Source: a bacterium
GTDB taxonomy: Bacteria; Myxococcota_A; Bradymonadia; Bradymonadales; Bradymonadaceae
Assembly (NCBI GenBank): GCA_030427705.1
Contig: JAUIBR010000011.1
Coordinates: forward strand, 1-64,000
Direction: 5' to 3'
Length of the DNA stretch: 64,000 bases
The notes beneath the pieces were generated by a model that searched no databases, was not told the origin of the DNA, and saw nothing but the letters and a program-made list of their open reading frames with translations. Numbering within the stretch: the first letter of the stretch is position 1; the number at the start of each line of letters is the position of its first letter. Below, one piece after another: positions 44,412 to 53,209 of the stretch. Position numbers and translations under genes: made by a program.

Positions 44412-45650
44412 CTACAGAAACTCGCCAATTTCCTCGGCGAGCCAGACCTGTTCGTCTTGTCGCAATCGATAGGCGATCGGAATCAACCCCTCGGTTGTGG
44501 TCAGGAACAGTGTGAACTTTTCCGTGCCATAACCGGGGGAAGCCTTCAGAACGTCATGCCGCCGAATCTCGCGCGGCTTTTTGTTTGGCTCCTTCAGCGT
44601 CACCTTGTCTTTCCCAAACACAATCTCGTTCTGCTTCCGAGACCGTACGAGCTCGTAGATGGTGGGCGTCAGCACCAATAGCAGTGCCAACGCCGACAGC
44701 AACCACATGAACGGGAGCTGCTTCACAATGGGAATGATAGCGATGAACGCGAATGACAAGGACGCGATGAGGTAGTGTGAATCGAATTTCCTGGACGGCG
44801 CGCGAATCACAAGCTGGTTTGGCTCGTGTGCTAGCCGAACCGAAGTGTTGCGTGGCTGCACGATCGGGGCAGACCTGCGCTTCTGTATCTCCAGCGCCTC
44901 CTCCAGCGCCGCTGCACCGTTGAGCGGCCTGTCCGATGGATTGGCCGAACCCAGCCGATCGATGAATTCACAGACTTCCTTACTTAGTTTCGTGCGCATC
45001 AGACCGCGCCAGTTGGGGCGCAGCCCATCCGATGGGAGCTTTGCGACATCGGCGCCGGTGGCAAGGAAGACCAGCACCATGCCCAGGCCAAACAGGTCGC
45101 TGGAAGGTACGGCTTTCCCAATCAACTGTTCGGGGGCCATGAACCCCGAGGTGCCCACGATGGTTGAGCCGCCAATCTCGCGTGCGATCAGCCTTTGCAC
45201 GCCGCCGAAGTCCACCAGATACGCGCGGCCAACGTGATCAAACAGGATGTTCGCGGGCTCGATATCGCGGTGGATGATCGGTGGCGAATGCGAGTGCAGG
45301 AAACTCAGCACCTCCAAGGCCGCGACGGCGAAGTTCAGTATTCGATCTTCTTGCCAATCCTCGTGCCGGCGGTCGGCGATGGAAGGCGCATCAAAATAAG
45401 ACTGCAGCATGTAGAAGCGCTGCATGTCCTTGTCGACGGCGACATCGATGAGCTTGGGGATACGTTCATGCTCGATGCCGCGTAGAACGGAGGCCTCGCG
45501 CTCGAACAGTTCCACGCTCTTCCAATCGTCCAACATCGATAGACTCAACGACTTCAGAACCGCCTTCTCGCCCGATTCCCGATGTTGCATCAACTGCACT
45601 GTGGCCCCTCGCCCAAGCCGGTCCACCTCCATCCAATCATCCAGATTCAT
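44412..45650 (-). CDS. Ser/Thr protein kinase with two-helix tail, unusual HRD loop
   Basis: The 412-aa protein has a kinase domain (about 1-265) with glycine loop LGRGATVQL, Lys33 in AVLK and DFGG. The catalytic loop reads HRDIEPAN (His127, Asp129, Asn134): the usual Lys of HRDLKPxN is Glu131, so phosphotransfer may be altered. Two hydrophobic helices (about 295-340) follow, then a C-terminal 70-residue domain that reads like a bacterial PH-like domain (NEIVFGKDKVTL). The gene start overlaps the neighbouring kinase by 4 bp. The pair share this domain order and are probably tandem duplicates. Confidence 0.85.
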   Translation of the reverse strand: MNLDDWMEVDRLGRGATVQLMQHRESGEKAVLKSLSLSMLDDWKSVELFEREASVLRGIEHERIPKLIDVAVDKDMQRFYMLQSYFDAPSIADRRHEDWQEDRILNFAVAALEVLSFLHSHSPPIIHRDIEPANILFDHVGRAYLVDFGGVQRLIAREIGGSTIVGTSGFMAPEQLIGKAVPSSDLFGLGMVLVFLATGADVAKLPSDGLRPNWRGLMRTKLSKEVCEFIDRLGSANPSDRPLNGAAALEEALEIQKRRSAPIVQPRNTSVRLAHEPNQLVIRAPSRKFDSHYLIASLSFAFIAIIPIVKQLPFMWLLSALALLLVLTPTIYELVRSRKQNEIVFGKDKVTLKEPNKKPREIRRHDVLKASPGYGTEKFTLFLTTTEGLIPIAYRLRQDEQVWLAEEIGEFL

Positions 45651-46981
45651 TGCTCGTCCTTGGCCAGGTAGAGCTGGACGAGATCACGAATGTACTCGGC
45701 GTGGGCCCGGGAAACGGGGTTGAACGCTTCCAACTGTTGCCCGTTGCTGTCGGTCGCTTCCAGACACCATCGATTCTGGTCGTTGTTGTCACGGAATCGT
45801 TTTGCCTGCGTGCCGACAAATTGGTCGCGGCGGATGAACCAGTCGTTATTGGTCTCTTCCTCATAGTAGCGAACGAATCGGTCTTGAACGAGCAACCTGC
45901 GCCGACCTGTGAATGTCCCAGCCAGAACGATGCCCGCGATCACGGCGAACCCAACCGCTGCGCCGTACATCAGTTTGGGAACCAAAAATCCGAGCGCCCC
46001 GCCAACCGCCGCGGCAGCGGCAAGGGCAAACAAGATGGCGCAAACCACACGCAGGCGAACTTTGTTCTGTGCTGCATACGGGGTCAGCTCGATGCTCAGA
46101 AACTCGTCCGTCCAGCTCACGGCCAAGCCAGCAGGAGCGTTGCGCACAAGGCCTGGTGCAGCCCGAGAGACGCGTTTCGCAATGGGAAGCTGCGTATCGT
46201 TGGCGACCATCTCTGTCTTGGTCGCAAAGACCTGTTCGGCTTCACTCGCCGTGCGGAACCGACGGGCAGGATCCGGTGCAATCATGCGGTCGATAGCGCG
46301 AACGATTCGGGGGCTGAGATTGGCGAACTGCTCCCAATCCAGTTTCAGATCAACCACCTCCAGATCCGATGGGTCGCGGCCTGTCGCAAGGTGCACCAAA
46401 GTCGCTCCGAGCCCATAGATATCCGATGCCGGTGACGGCCTTCCCATGATCTGTTCGGGCGCGGCGTAACCCGCGGTGGCGACCAGGTCCGGTGGTTCGT
46501 CGCCAATTCGGAATGCACCACCAAAGTCCACCAGGTGTATCTCTCCAGCCTCGTCGACAATCAGGTTGGACGGCTTCACATCACGGTGCACGACCCCTGG
46601 CTTCAGGTTGTGGAGGTAGGCCAGCAGGCGCAGGGACTGCCGCGCGATATCGACGATCGTGTCTTCGTTGAAGACCGCGCCACGTTCCATCGCCACCTCA
46701 AGGTCTTCGCCTTCAACCAACTCTTGCACGATGACAAAACCCGGTGGGTCGGTGGTCTCGAAGGCGTCAACAAAACCAGGGATGCGATGGTCATTGACGC
46801 TCTCTAAGATCTCGGCTTCCCGGCGGAAACGATCGGATTCATGCCATGATTCGGCATGGTTTAAGGTGAGCTTTTTGAGGACGACGAGACGTCCGTCAGG
46901 CGTGCGTGCGATAGACGCCAGTCCAGTTGCTCCGGGGCGGATCTTCGAGATCACGTTGTAATCGCCGACCTGCTCAATCAT
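45647..46981 (-). CDS. Ser/Thr protein kinase with two-helix tail, canonical
   Basis: The 444-aa protein has a complete kinase domain. It shows VLKK, Glu in the REAEIL helix, the canonical catalytic loop HRDVKPSN, DFGGAF and a GYAAPEQ activation segment. Two predicted membrane helices lie at about 315-360 and a C-terminal domain of about 80 residues (LVQDRFVRYYEEET, then WCLEATDSNG) resembles that of the next kinase. The gene overlaps the second kinase by ATGA, so the two should be made together and may phosphorylate each other. Regulation by the membrane segments or the C-terminal domain is an inference. Confidence 0.9.
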   Translation of the reverse strand: MIEQVGDYNVISKIRPGATGLASIARTPDGRLVVLKKLTLNHAESWHESDRFRREAEILESVNDHRIPGFVDAFETTDPPGFVIVQELVEGEDLEVAMERGAVFNEDTIVDIARQSLRLLAYLHNLKPGVVHRDVKPSNLIVDEAGEIHLVDFGGAFRIGDEPPDLVATAGYAAPEQIMGRPSPASDIYGLGATLVHLATGRDPSDLEVVDLKLDWEQFANLSPRIVRAIDRMIAPDPARRFRTASEAEQVFATKTEMVANDTQLPIAKRVSRAAPGLVRNAPAGLAVSWTDEFLSIELTPYAAQNKVRLRVVCAILFALAAAAAVGGALGFLVPKLMYGAAVGFAVIAGIVLAGTFTGRRRLLVQDRFVRYYEEETNNDWFIRRDQFVGTQAKRFRDNNDQNRWCLEATDSNGQQLEAFNPVSRAHAEYIRDLVQLYLAKDEQ

Positions 46982-47011
46982 CCGCCCACCCTACACCACG
47001 CCCGACACAAC

Positions 47012-47046
47012 AAAAAAGCCCGTTCCACAAACCAGGAACGGGCTTT
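47012..47046 (-). terminator. Rho-independent terminator
   Basis: On the minus strand an 11-bp stem (AAGCCCGTTCC with GGAACGGGCTT, loop TGGTTTGT) is followed by a T-run. It lies just beyond the poly-Asp lipoprotein stop and before the kinase start, so it ends the former and isolates the latter. Confidence 0.9.
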
Positions 47047-47070
47047 CGAGTTAATACTGAATCACATCAA

Positions 47071-47469
47071 TCAATCATCATCGTCGTGATCGTCGTCGTC
47101 ATCATCGTCGTCGTCATCATCGTCATCGTCATCGTCGTCGTCGTCGTCGTCGCCTTCGTGATCATCGTCGTCGTCGTCGCCGCAGCTGCAGCTGGAGGAG
47201 TCATCATCCGAATCATCATCGTCATAGCTGTCGTCGCCGTCATCACTATCGTCGTCGCCGTCATCACTATCGTCATCGGCGTCATCGCTGTCGTCGTCAG
47301 CATCATCGCTGTCATCATCGCTATCGTCGTAGCTGTCATCATCAGCACAGACGCATTGACCGCCTTCTTCCAGGCCAGAGCGTACGCTTCCGTCTGAGGA
47401 CGTCGCGTGACCGCAACCAAACATCAGCAAGGCGGCGAGCAACAAGAAGAGCATTCGAAGTTTCAACAT
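47071..47469 (-). CDS. Poly-aspartate lipoprotein
   Basis: The ATG at 47469 gives a lipoprotein signal (LLMFGC) with GGAG upstream, and a 132-aa product. After a short Cys-containing segment (QCVCADDD) nearly all of the rest is Asp, with Ser, Ala, Tyr, Cys and His interspersed. The final 40 residues are almost only Asp. The tail is highly negative and very likely binds divalent cations. It is divergently placed before the CzcCBA efflux operon and next to a shared operator-like dyad. A surface or periplasmic metal buffer is a reasonable guess. Trinucleotide slippage in the GAT/GAC run could change tail length. Confidence 0.75.
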   Translation of the reverse strand: MLKLRMLFLLLAALLMFGCGHATSSDGSVRSGLEEGGQCVCADDDSYDDSDDDSDDADDDSDDADDDSDDGDDDSDDGDDSYDDDDSDDDSSSCSCGDDDDDDHEGDDDDDDDDDDDDDDDDDDDDDHDDDD

Positions 47470-47551
47470 GGGGTTCTCCAAAGTTCGTTTCTTTGAGCTC
47501 CTTCATGTTATCAACATGCACTGTCGTGGATAGTCCTACATGTAAGTTTGA

Positions 47552-47568
47552 GTATACGCTGCGTATAC
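47552..47568. promoter_or_regulatory. Operator-like dyad, copy 2
   Basis: The perfect dyad GTATACGC-T-GCGTATAC is the same 8-bp arm pair as at 42001-42017. It lies about 83 bp before the poly-Asp lipoprotein start and about 145 bp before the efflux operon. It may bind a regulator common to both loci. Confidence 0.65.
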
Positions 47569-47626
47569 ACCGCAGAATCCCTAGACGTCGGCGCGGCCGG
47601 TCGTCACTCAGACTCGCCTCACGTTC

Positions 47627-47642
47627 ATTAGAATTTTCTAAT
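47627..47642. promoter_or_regulatory. AT-rich dyad before the efflux operon
   Basis: The arms ATTAGAA and TTCTAAT surround a two-base centre, 71 bp before the outer-membrane-factor start. It could be an operator or part of a promoter for the efflux operon. The remaining sequence in 47470-47713 shows nothing else I can name. Confidence 0.4.
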
Positions 47643-47713
47643 CTGTCGTCTCAAGCAACCCAGCCTGAGTGTCCTTACATTGCCCATCGTGAAACCTTGC
47701 GGAAGGCAATGCC

Positions 47714-48994
47714 ATGGGAATCAAAGCCCACCACATCACTGGAATTCTAAGCGCGACGATCTTGCTGGCGTACAGCGCACCCGCGCTTGGCGAGGTTCGA
47801 TGCGCCGTCAATGGTGCGGTCGATATCAGCAACGTCACGTCGGTTGCCGAGACTGTTTGGGAAGCACGTTGGTCACAACGTGCAGATTCGACCCGGGCTG
47901 GAATGAAGGCAGCAAGGGATGCTGTCCCGGGTCGGGTGCAGTCCATGAACATCGCTTTTGCGCCCGAGATTTCGCTCGAGGACACCGCCGCCAGTGAGTA
48001 CTCAAGTGCGGCGACAATCGCCATCGCGCTTGGGGACCTCGCAGATGCAAGAAGGGATGTAATCACGGCTGAAGGACGAGCGTTTGAGGCCAATCTGGCA
48101 GCAGCTCGATGGCTGTTCGTTGAGGAGGTTCAAGACCAGTTTCTGGTCTGGCAACGTCACGAATTGGAACGACAACATCTTCACGAGTACTTGGTCGAAT
48201 CGAATGCCGAATTGGATCCAATTCGGCAAGCCCAACAACGAAGTCTTGTTTCGAAGCTGGATGTTGCGGACCTCGAAGCTGAGGTCGCCTGGATTCGTGC
48301 CGAACTAGCGGAGTCGACACGTCGCGTTGCGCTAGCACGTTCGCGGTTCATGGCGCTTCTGGGGGCTGACTGTGAGCTGGCGCCCGTCGCTGTGGAGCAC
48401 AGCAACCTGCAGACGACAAACCCCTGGACTGCACTCGCCTCCGAAGCCAATGCGTTTCCGGAAGTTCAGGCTTTCGAAGCCCGCAGTCACGCGCTGCGCC
48501 AGCGCGCGGTCGCACATCAGGCGGCCAATCCACTGACGCTTGAGGTGGGCGTTGGCGTACGCACCGTTGGGTTCGACGGGACGTATTTGGGTCCGGTTCT
48601 AGCCCTCACATTTCCATTTCAATCCACGGAGGCGACGGAAGCGGTTTTGGCGAACGCGCAAGCTGCGTCGGAAGCGAACGCGGGGGAGTGGGCCGCGATC
48701 CGAATTCGCTCAGAGCTGACCGCGGAGGCGGACAATTTCAAGGCGTTGCTCGAAGAGTATTCCAAACTGCAAACGGGCTACGTCGGCGCTTTGTCATCTC
48801 GCGCCAAGCTGATGGACGAGGCTTTTAAGGCCTCTCAAGTTGAGATCGACCGCGTCATTCGCGCGCGCCGCGATCTTCATGAAGCTGAACACAAACTGAT
48901 CCTGCTGCGGGCTGAGATCGACGCTCGCCGTCTGAAAGCGACCGCGATCGAAGAACTGCTGACACGTTCCAGAACGAACAGAGATTCCAAATGA
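47714..48994 (+). CDS. Outer-membrane factor of CzcC/TolC type
   Basis: The 426-aa protein has a signal peptide (cut near ALG-E, about residue 26) and the long alpha-helical, two-fold repeated structure of TolC-family proteins. It has a heptad-rich helix at 130-215 and a second at 305-400, with the conserved GPVLALTFPFQ strand near 290. It should form the outer-membrane exit duct of the heavy-metal pump. The stop overlaps the adaptor start by 4 bp. It is shorter than Escherichia coli TolC (about 470 aa mature) but normal for CzcC-like proteins. Confidence 0.88.
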   Translation: MGIKAHHITGILSATILLAYSAPALGEVRCAVNGAVDISNVTSVAETVWEARWSQRADSTRAGMKAARDAVPGRVQSMNIAFAPEISLEDTAASEYSSAATIAIALGDLADARRDVITAEGRAFEANLAAARWLFVEEVQDQFLVWQRHELERQHLHEYLVESNAELDPIRQAQQRSLVSKLDVADLEAEVAWIRAELAESTRRVALARSRFMALLGADCELAPVAVEHSNLQTTNPWTALASEANAFPEVQAFEARSHALRQRAVAHQAANPLTLEVGVGVRTVGFDGTYLGPVLALTFPFQSTEATEAVLANAQAASEANAGEWAAIRIRSELTAEADNFKALLEEYSKLQTGYVGALSSRAKLMDEAFKASQVEIDRVIRARRDLHEAEHKLILLRAEIDARRLKATAIEELLTRSRTNRDSK

Positions 48995-50052
48995 AACTAC
49001 AGATATTGCTCGCAACATTGCTTGTTACGGCGGCCGCCTGCCAGGACTCGCCTACGAAGCCCGAGGCCAGCCCAGCAACCGGGATCGAGGCAAGGCTTAA
49101 GTTCATCGAAGCCCAAACTCCGTCGGAGTCGAGCGTCGTGAGACTGCTTGGGCAGGTGGAAGTACCATCGAATGCCCAGTGGATTCTCGGACCGTCGGTG
49201 GATGCACGATTGGTTGGTTGGAGCGTTACAACGGGCAGTCGCGTGGCCGTCGGCGATACGCTCGCCACACTCGTCAGCCCCGAGCTCGGGGACTTGGCAA
49301 GTGTCGCCAACGAACTCAGCCGAGTGGTTCGCGAACGTGAAAAGAACGTTGGGCGATTGAAAGAGTCTGTAGATGCCGGGTTCAAGTCGTCTGCATCACT
49401 GCATGAAGCGGAACTCTCACTCAGTGAGTCCAAGGCCCAGCTGCAACGCGTTCAACGCCAACTTGGCGTTCGCAACGCAAACATTCGGCGAGGCCAAAAG
49501 AGTGAATGGGAATGGGTATCACCAGTAGACGGCGTTGTTAGCGCCATCGAGTGTGCACCGGGCGGCCTGTACAGTGGTGAGTCGAGATGCATCACCATCG
49601 TTGCAAATGACGCTGCGCGGCTGCGGGTCGACGTTTCGGAATCGCTGGTTGCCCAACTAGGAGACCGGGTGCCTGCTGCCGCGTGGACGCCCGATGGCGC
49701 CGAATCCTCGACCCACCTTGAGTTTGAGCGCCGAAGCTCCGGATTCCATCCTAAGAGTCGAACACAGGCATATTACTTTAATGGGGCTGCGATGACGGTC
49801 GGAGCCAGCGGAACGGTCGAGCTCACGCTTCCTGTCGCACCCGGGACTGTTGCTGTTCCTCGGATGGCGGTTGTGGAAGTTCAGGGCGTCCCAACCGTCT
49901 TTGTCGAACGTGCTGATGAGCTGCCAAAGGCCGTTCCGGTCAAAGTGGTCGGCCGCAGAGGTGAAGACAAGTTGATCACAGGCATCCAAGCAGGCGACCG
50001 AGTCGTCTCGCGGGGGGCGTTCGCGCTGAAAAGCGTTCTCGCATTCGAGTAG
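48991..50052 (+). CDS. RND efflux periplasmic adaptor (CzcB-like)
   Basis: The 353-aa protein has a lipoprotein signal (TAAAC). The pattern is that of a membrane fusion protein: a lipoyl-like segment (VGWSVTTGSRVAVGDTLATL), a coiled hairpin (about 100-165) and a second lipoyl half (VSPVDGVVSAIECAPGGLYS). A beta-barrel and membrane-proximal domain follow, ending GDRVVSRGAFALKSVL. It links the inner-membrane pump to the outer-membrane factor. It has no His-rich or Met-rich N-terminal tail, so metal preference cannot be read from it. Confidence 0.9.
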   Translation: MKLQILLATLLVTAAACQDSPTKPEASPATGIEARLKFIEAQTPSESSVVRLLGQVEVPSNAQWILGPSVDARLVGWSVTTGSRVAVGDTLATLVSPELGDLASVANELSRVVREREKNVGRLKESVDAGFKSSASLHEAELSLSESKAQLQRVQRQLGVRNANIRRGQKSEWEWVSPVDGVVSAIECAPGGLYSGESRCITIVANDAARLRVDVSESLVAQLGDRVPAAAWTPDGAESSTHLEFERRSSGFHPKSRTQAYYFNGAAMTVGASGTVELTLPVAPGTVAVPRMAVVEVQGVPTVFVERADELPKAVPVKVVGRRGEDKLITGIQAGDRVVSRGAFALKSVLAFE

Positions 50053-50060
50053 GTCGGGAC

Positions 50061-53000
50061 ATGTGGATACTACACAGGATCATTGAGCTCAGCGTTCGCC
50101 ACCGAACCTTCGTTTTGGTTGGAGTCCTGGCATTCGTCGTCGCCGGTGTCTGGGGTGTTTCAACGGCGCGTTTTGATGCGTTTCCGGACCTCACCAACGT
50201 TCAGGTACAGGTCCTGACGGCCTCCGCCGGCATGGCCAGTGAAGAGGTGGAACTCCTTGTTACCTTGCCGATCGAGCGGGAATTGAGCGGCATTCCGGGA
50301 GTTGTGGAGCTTCGTAGTCTTTCACGCACAGGCATTTCTGCTGTGACTGTGGTGTTCGAAGACGGAACGGATATCTGGCATGCGCGCCAATTAGTGAAAG
50401 AACGATTGGATGCCGCTCGAGACGCGATTCCGGACACTGCTGGTACACCTGCCATCGGTCCACCTGCTACCGGTTTGGGCGAGGTCTATCAGTTCACCGT
50501 GTCATCAGACCGCCATACCAAGTACGAGCTGTATCGAATCTATGAACGCGACATTGCGCCCCGATTGGTGGCCGTTGACGGTGTGGTTGAGGTTAATGCT
50601 TGGGGTGGCGGAACGCCGCAGCTCGACGTCAATCTGGATCCGTACAAACTCGCTGCACGTGGATTGAGCGCCAACGATGTTGCCGATGCCATTCGGGAAT
50701 CCCTGGGCCTGGTCGCTGGCGGTGCGATGGTTGACGGTCCCGAGCAGGTATTGGTCCGCGCAATCTCGAATCCAACGACAGCCACGGAGGTGGAAGCCAT
50801 CGTCGTTGATGTTGATGAGGATGGACGTGCCATCTACGTCCGCGACCTCGCGAATGTCGAAGAGTCCGGGGCCCTCACCGTCGGCATGGGATCGGCAGAT
50901 GGTCGCGGCGAGGTGTTGTTTGCCATGGCTCAACTCCTGGCGGGGGCCGATGCTCTCAGTGTGGTGGACGACCTTCGTGACCGCATGACTACGGTGCGAC
51001 AGGCACTGCCTGAGGGCGTCCAGATCGAAGTCATTTATGACCGAAAGAAGCTGGTCGGCAGCACCCTTTTCACCGTTGGTAAATCACTTACCGAGGGCGG
51101 CCTGCTTGTGGTCTTCATCCTTTTGTTGATGTTGGGTGATGTCCGCAGCGGTTTGCTGGTGGCTTCCGTGATCCCCCTAAGCATGTTGGGGGCGTTCTTA
51201 GGCCTCAACCTCTTGGGGTACTCCGGCAACCTGATGTCCCTTGGAGCGATTGACTTCGGCTTGATCGTCGACGGTACGATCGTGATCGCAGAGAGCATTG
51301 TGGCCCTTGAATTGGTGCGTCGCGAGGACCTTCGACAGAAGGTGATCGAACGCACACAGACCGTCGCAGGCCCAGTCTTATTCGCCGTTGGGATTCTGAT
51401 TCTAGTATACGTTCCAATTCTCACGATGACGGGGGTCGAAGGGAAGCTCTTTCGCCCGATGGCCTTGACTGTCTTACTCGCCCTGAGCACCGCACTATTC
51501 CTCAGCTTTACGTACATTCCGGCGGCATCTTCGTTGCTGATTCGGCCTAAGGGGCATCATCAGACTTGGCTGACGGCCAGGCTGGAATCGCTCTATGCCC
51601 CAACCCTCAAAGCCGCGATGGCTCGACCCATCGCAGCCGTTTCGGTCGCTCTGTTGGTTCTCGCCACAAGCGTAGTGTTGGGAGGCACGATGGGGGTCGA
51701 GTTCGTGCCGCAATTGCAGGAAGGTGACATCGTCGTTCAAACGGCTCGTGTCCCGAGTATCTCGGCTGAACAAGCGCTAGAGGAGGTATCACGTATCGAG
51801 AAACTCCTGGCAGAGTTCCCCGAAGTAGACCGTGTAGCCAGCCGTAGCGGTGCACCCGCCGTCGCCACCGACCCCATGGGTTTGGAGGAATCCGACATCC
51901 TGGTGAAGTTGCATCCAATCGATGAATGGCAGACGGGGCGCACGCAAGAGGAGCTCGTTCACGCAATGTCTGAGCGATTGGAGGCCGAGCAGTTGGGCGC
52001 AGAGCTGACGTTTACGCAACCGATCGAAATGCGCTTCAACGAACTGCTTGAAGGCATCACCAGCGATGTAGGCGTCAAGGTCTTCGGCCCCAACCTCGAG
52101 ACGTTGATGGACGTCTCTCAAAAGGTAGCGGCTGAACTTGAGTCTGTTGACGGCGCGGCCGATGTGAGTGCACCGACAATTGAGGGCGTTCCAGGCATTG
52201 AAGCCCGACTGAAACCAGACCGAATGAAGGTCCTTGAAACGTCCTCCGACGACATCTTGGCCTTGATCGCAGGCGTGCAACGCGGGACCGAAATTGGTTC
52301 GGTACAACGCGGTCAGTTTCGTGACCCGATCGTTTTGAAGACGGCTTGGGACCCATCGCTCGACATCGCGCAATTACCTTTGGTTGCTCATGAAGGACAA
52401 GGCATCACCCAGCTTGGAACAGTGGCAGATGTTGTCACAGTTACGACTCCTGCGACGATCGAACGCGAAGCAGGAAGTCGCCGTTTCATCGTCGAAAGTA
52501 ACGTCCGCGGGCGCGACCTTGGTGGGTTTGTGCAAGATGCGCAGGCTCGGGTCGCGAAGAACGTGGAATTGCCAGACGGCTATTGGCTGGAATGGTCCGG
52601 AAAGTACGAGCAACTGCGTGCTGCTGCCACCCGTACGGCGATCACAGTGCCGATTATCTTGTTCCTGATTCTAGGCATGCTCTACATCGCGTTTCGCGAC
52701 TGGCGCAGCGCACTCTTGATCTTCCTAAACGTCCCAGTGGCGGCTTCGGGCGGAATCATTGCCCTCTGGCTGCGAGGTCTCCCGATCTCGATGAGCGCCA
52801 TTGTCGGATTGATCGCGCTCTTTGGTATCGCTGTGATGAACGGCATCGTCTTGCTTAGCCGAACACGCGAGCTGCATGCTGAACTTCAGTCCGCAGTGGA
52901 AGCAGCCAAACAGAGCGCGGCCGAACGTTTCCGCCCGGTTCTTATGACCGCCTTCGTGGCTGGGATCGGGTTTGTCCCAATGGCGATTCAGGTCGGCATC

Positions 53001-53141
53001 GGTGCAGAGGTCCAGCGGCCACTGGCGACAGTCGTTATCGGCGGTTTGGTCACCTCTACGCTCTTGACCTTGGTCGTACTTCCGACCCTCTATGCGAAGT
53101 TTGGTCGGCTTCCGCTCGCAATGCCGGAACCCGCGGAGTGA
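50061..53141 (+). CDS. czcA: Heavy-metal RND efflux pump, CzcA type
   Basis: The 1026-aa protein has the usual length and twelve-helix layout of the HME-RND family. Landmarks are PDLTNVQVQ near the start, GAIDFGLIVDG in the fourth helix (its Asp is the proton-relay residue) and the C-terminal AVMNGIVLLS. The pore-domain segment QPIEMRFNELLEG resembles CzcA/CnrA pumps for divalent Zn, Co, Cd or Ni more than CusA, and a full CusA Met-triad context is not evident. It exports metal from the periplasm or cytoplasm using the proton gradient. It is encoded between the adaptor (8 bp) and the regulator gene. Confidence 0.94.
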   Translation: MWILHRIIELSVRHRTFVLVGVLAFVVAGVWGVSTARFDAFPDLTNVQVQVLTASAGMASEEVELLVTLPIERELSGIPGVVELRSLSRTGISAVTVVFEDGTDIWHARQLVKERLDAARDAIPDTAGTPAIGPPATGLGEVYQFTVSSDRHTKYELYRIYERDIAPRLVAVDGVVEVNAWGGGTPQLDVNLDPYKLAARGLSANDVADAIRESLGLVAGGAMVDGPEQVLVRAISNPTTATEVEAIVVDVDEDGRAIYVRDLANVEESGALTVGMGSADGRGEVLFAMAQLLAGADALSVVDDLRDRMTTVRQALPEGVQIEVIYDRKKLVGSTLFTVGKSLTEGGLLVVFILLLMLGDVRSGLLVASVIPLSMLGAFLGLNLLGYSGNLMSLGAIDFGLIVDGTIVIAESIVALELVRREDLRQKVIERTQTVAGPVLFAVGILILVYVPILTMTGVEGKLFRPMALTVLLALSTALFLSFTYIPAASSLLIRPKGHHQTWLTARLESLYAPTLKAAMARPIAAVSVALLVLATSVVLGGTMGVEFVPQLQEGDIVVQTARVPSISAEQALEEVSRIEKLLAEFPEVDRVASRSGAPAVATDPMGLEESDILVKLHPIDEWQTGRTQEELVHAMSERLEAEQLGAELTFTQPIEMRFNELLEGITSDVGVKVFGPNLETLMDVSQKVAAELESVDGAADVSAPTIEGVPGIEARLKPDRMKVLETSSDDILALIAGVQRGTEIGSVQRGQFRDPIVLKTAWDPSLDIAQLPLVAHEGQGITQLGTVADVVTVTTPATIEREAGSRRFIVESNVRGRDLGGFVQDAQARVAKNVELPDGYWLEWSGKYEQLRAAATRTAITVPIILFLILGMLYIAFRDWRSALLIFLNVPVAASGGIIALWLRGLPISMSAIVGLIALFGIAVMNGIVLLSRTRELHAELQSAVEAAKQSAAERFRPVLMTAFVAGIGFVPMAIQVGIGAEVQRPLATVVIGGLVTSTLLTLVVLPTLYAKFGRLPLAMPEPAE

Positions 53142-53209
53142 GCATGCACTCCCCAGCCACACACGATACTGGTATGCTCCACGCCGTACCCTTGGATGGC
53201 GGACCGACC

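Noticed and set aside
46927-47397. Val/Ile-rich frame on the plus strand
   Set aside because: It is the reverse of the poly-Asp codon run; the lipoprotein on the other strand has a signal, a ribosome-binding site and a terminator.
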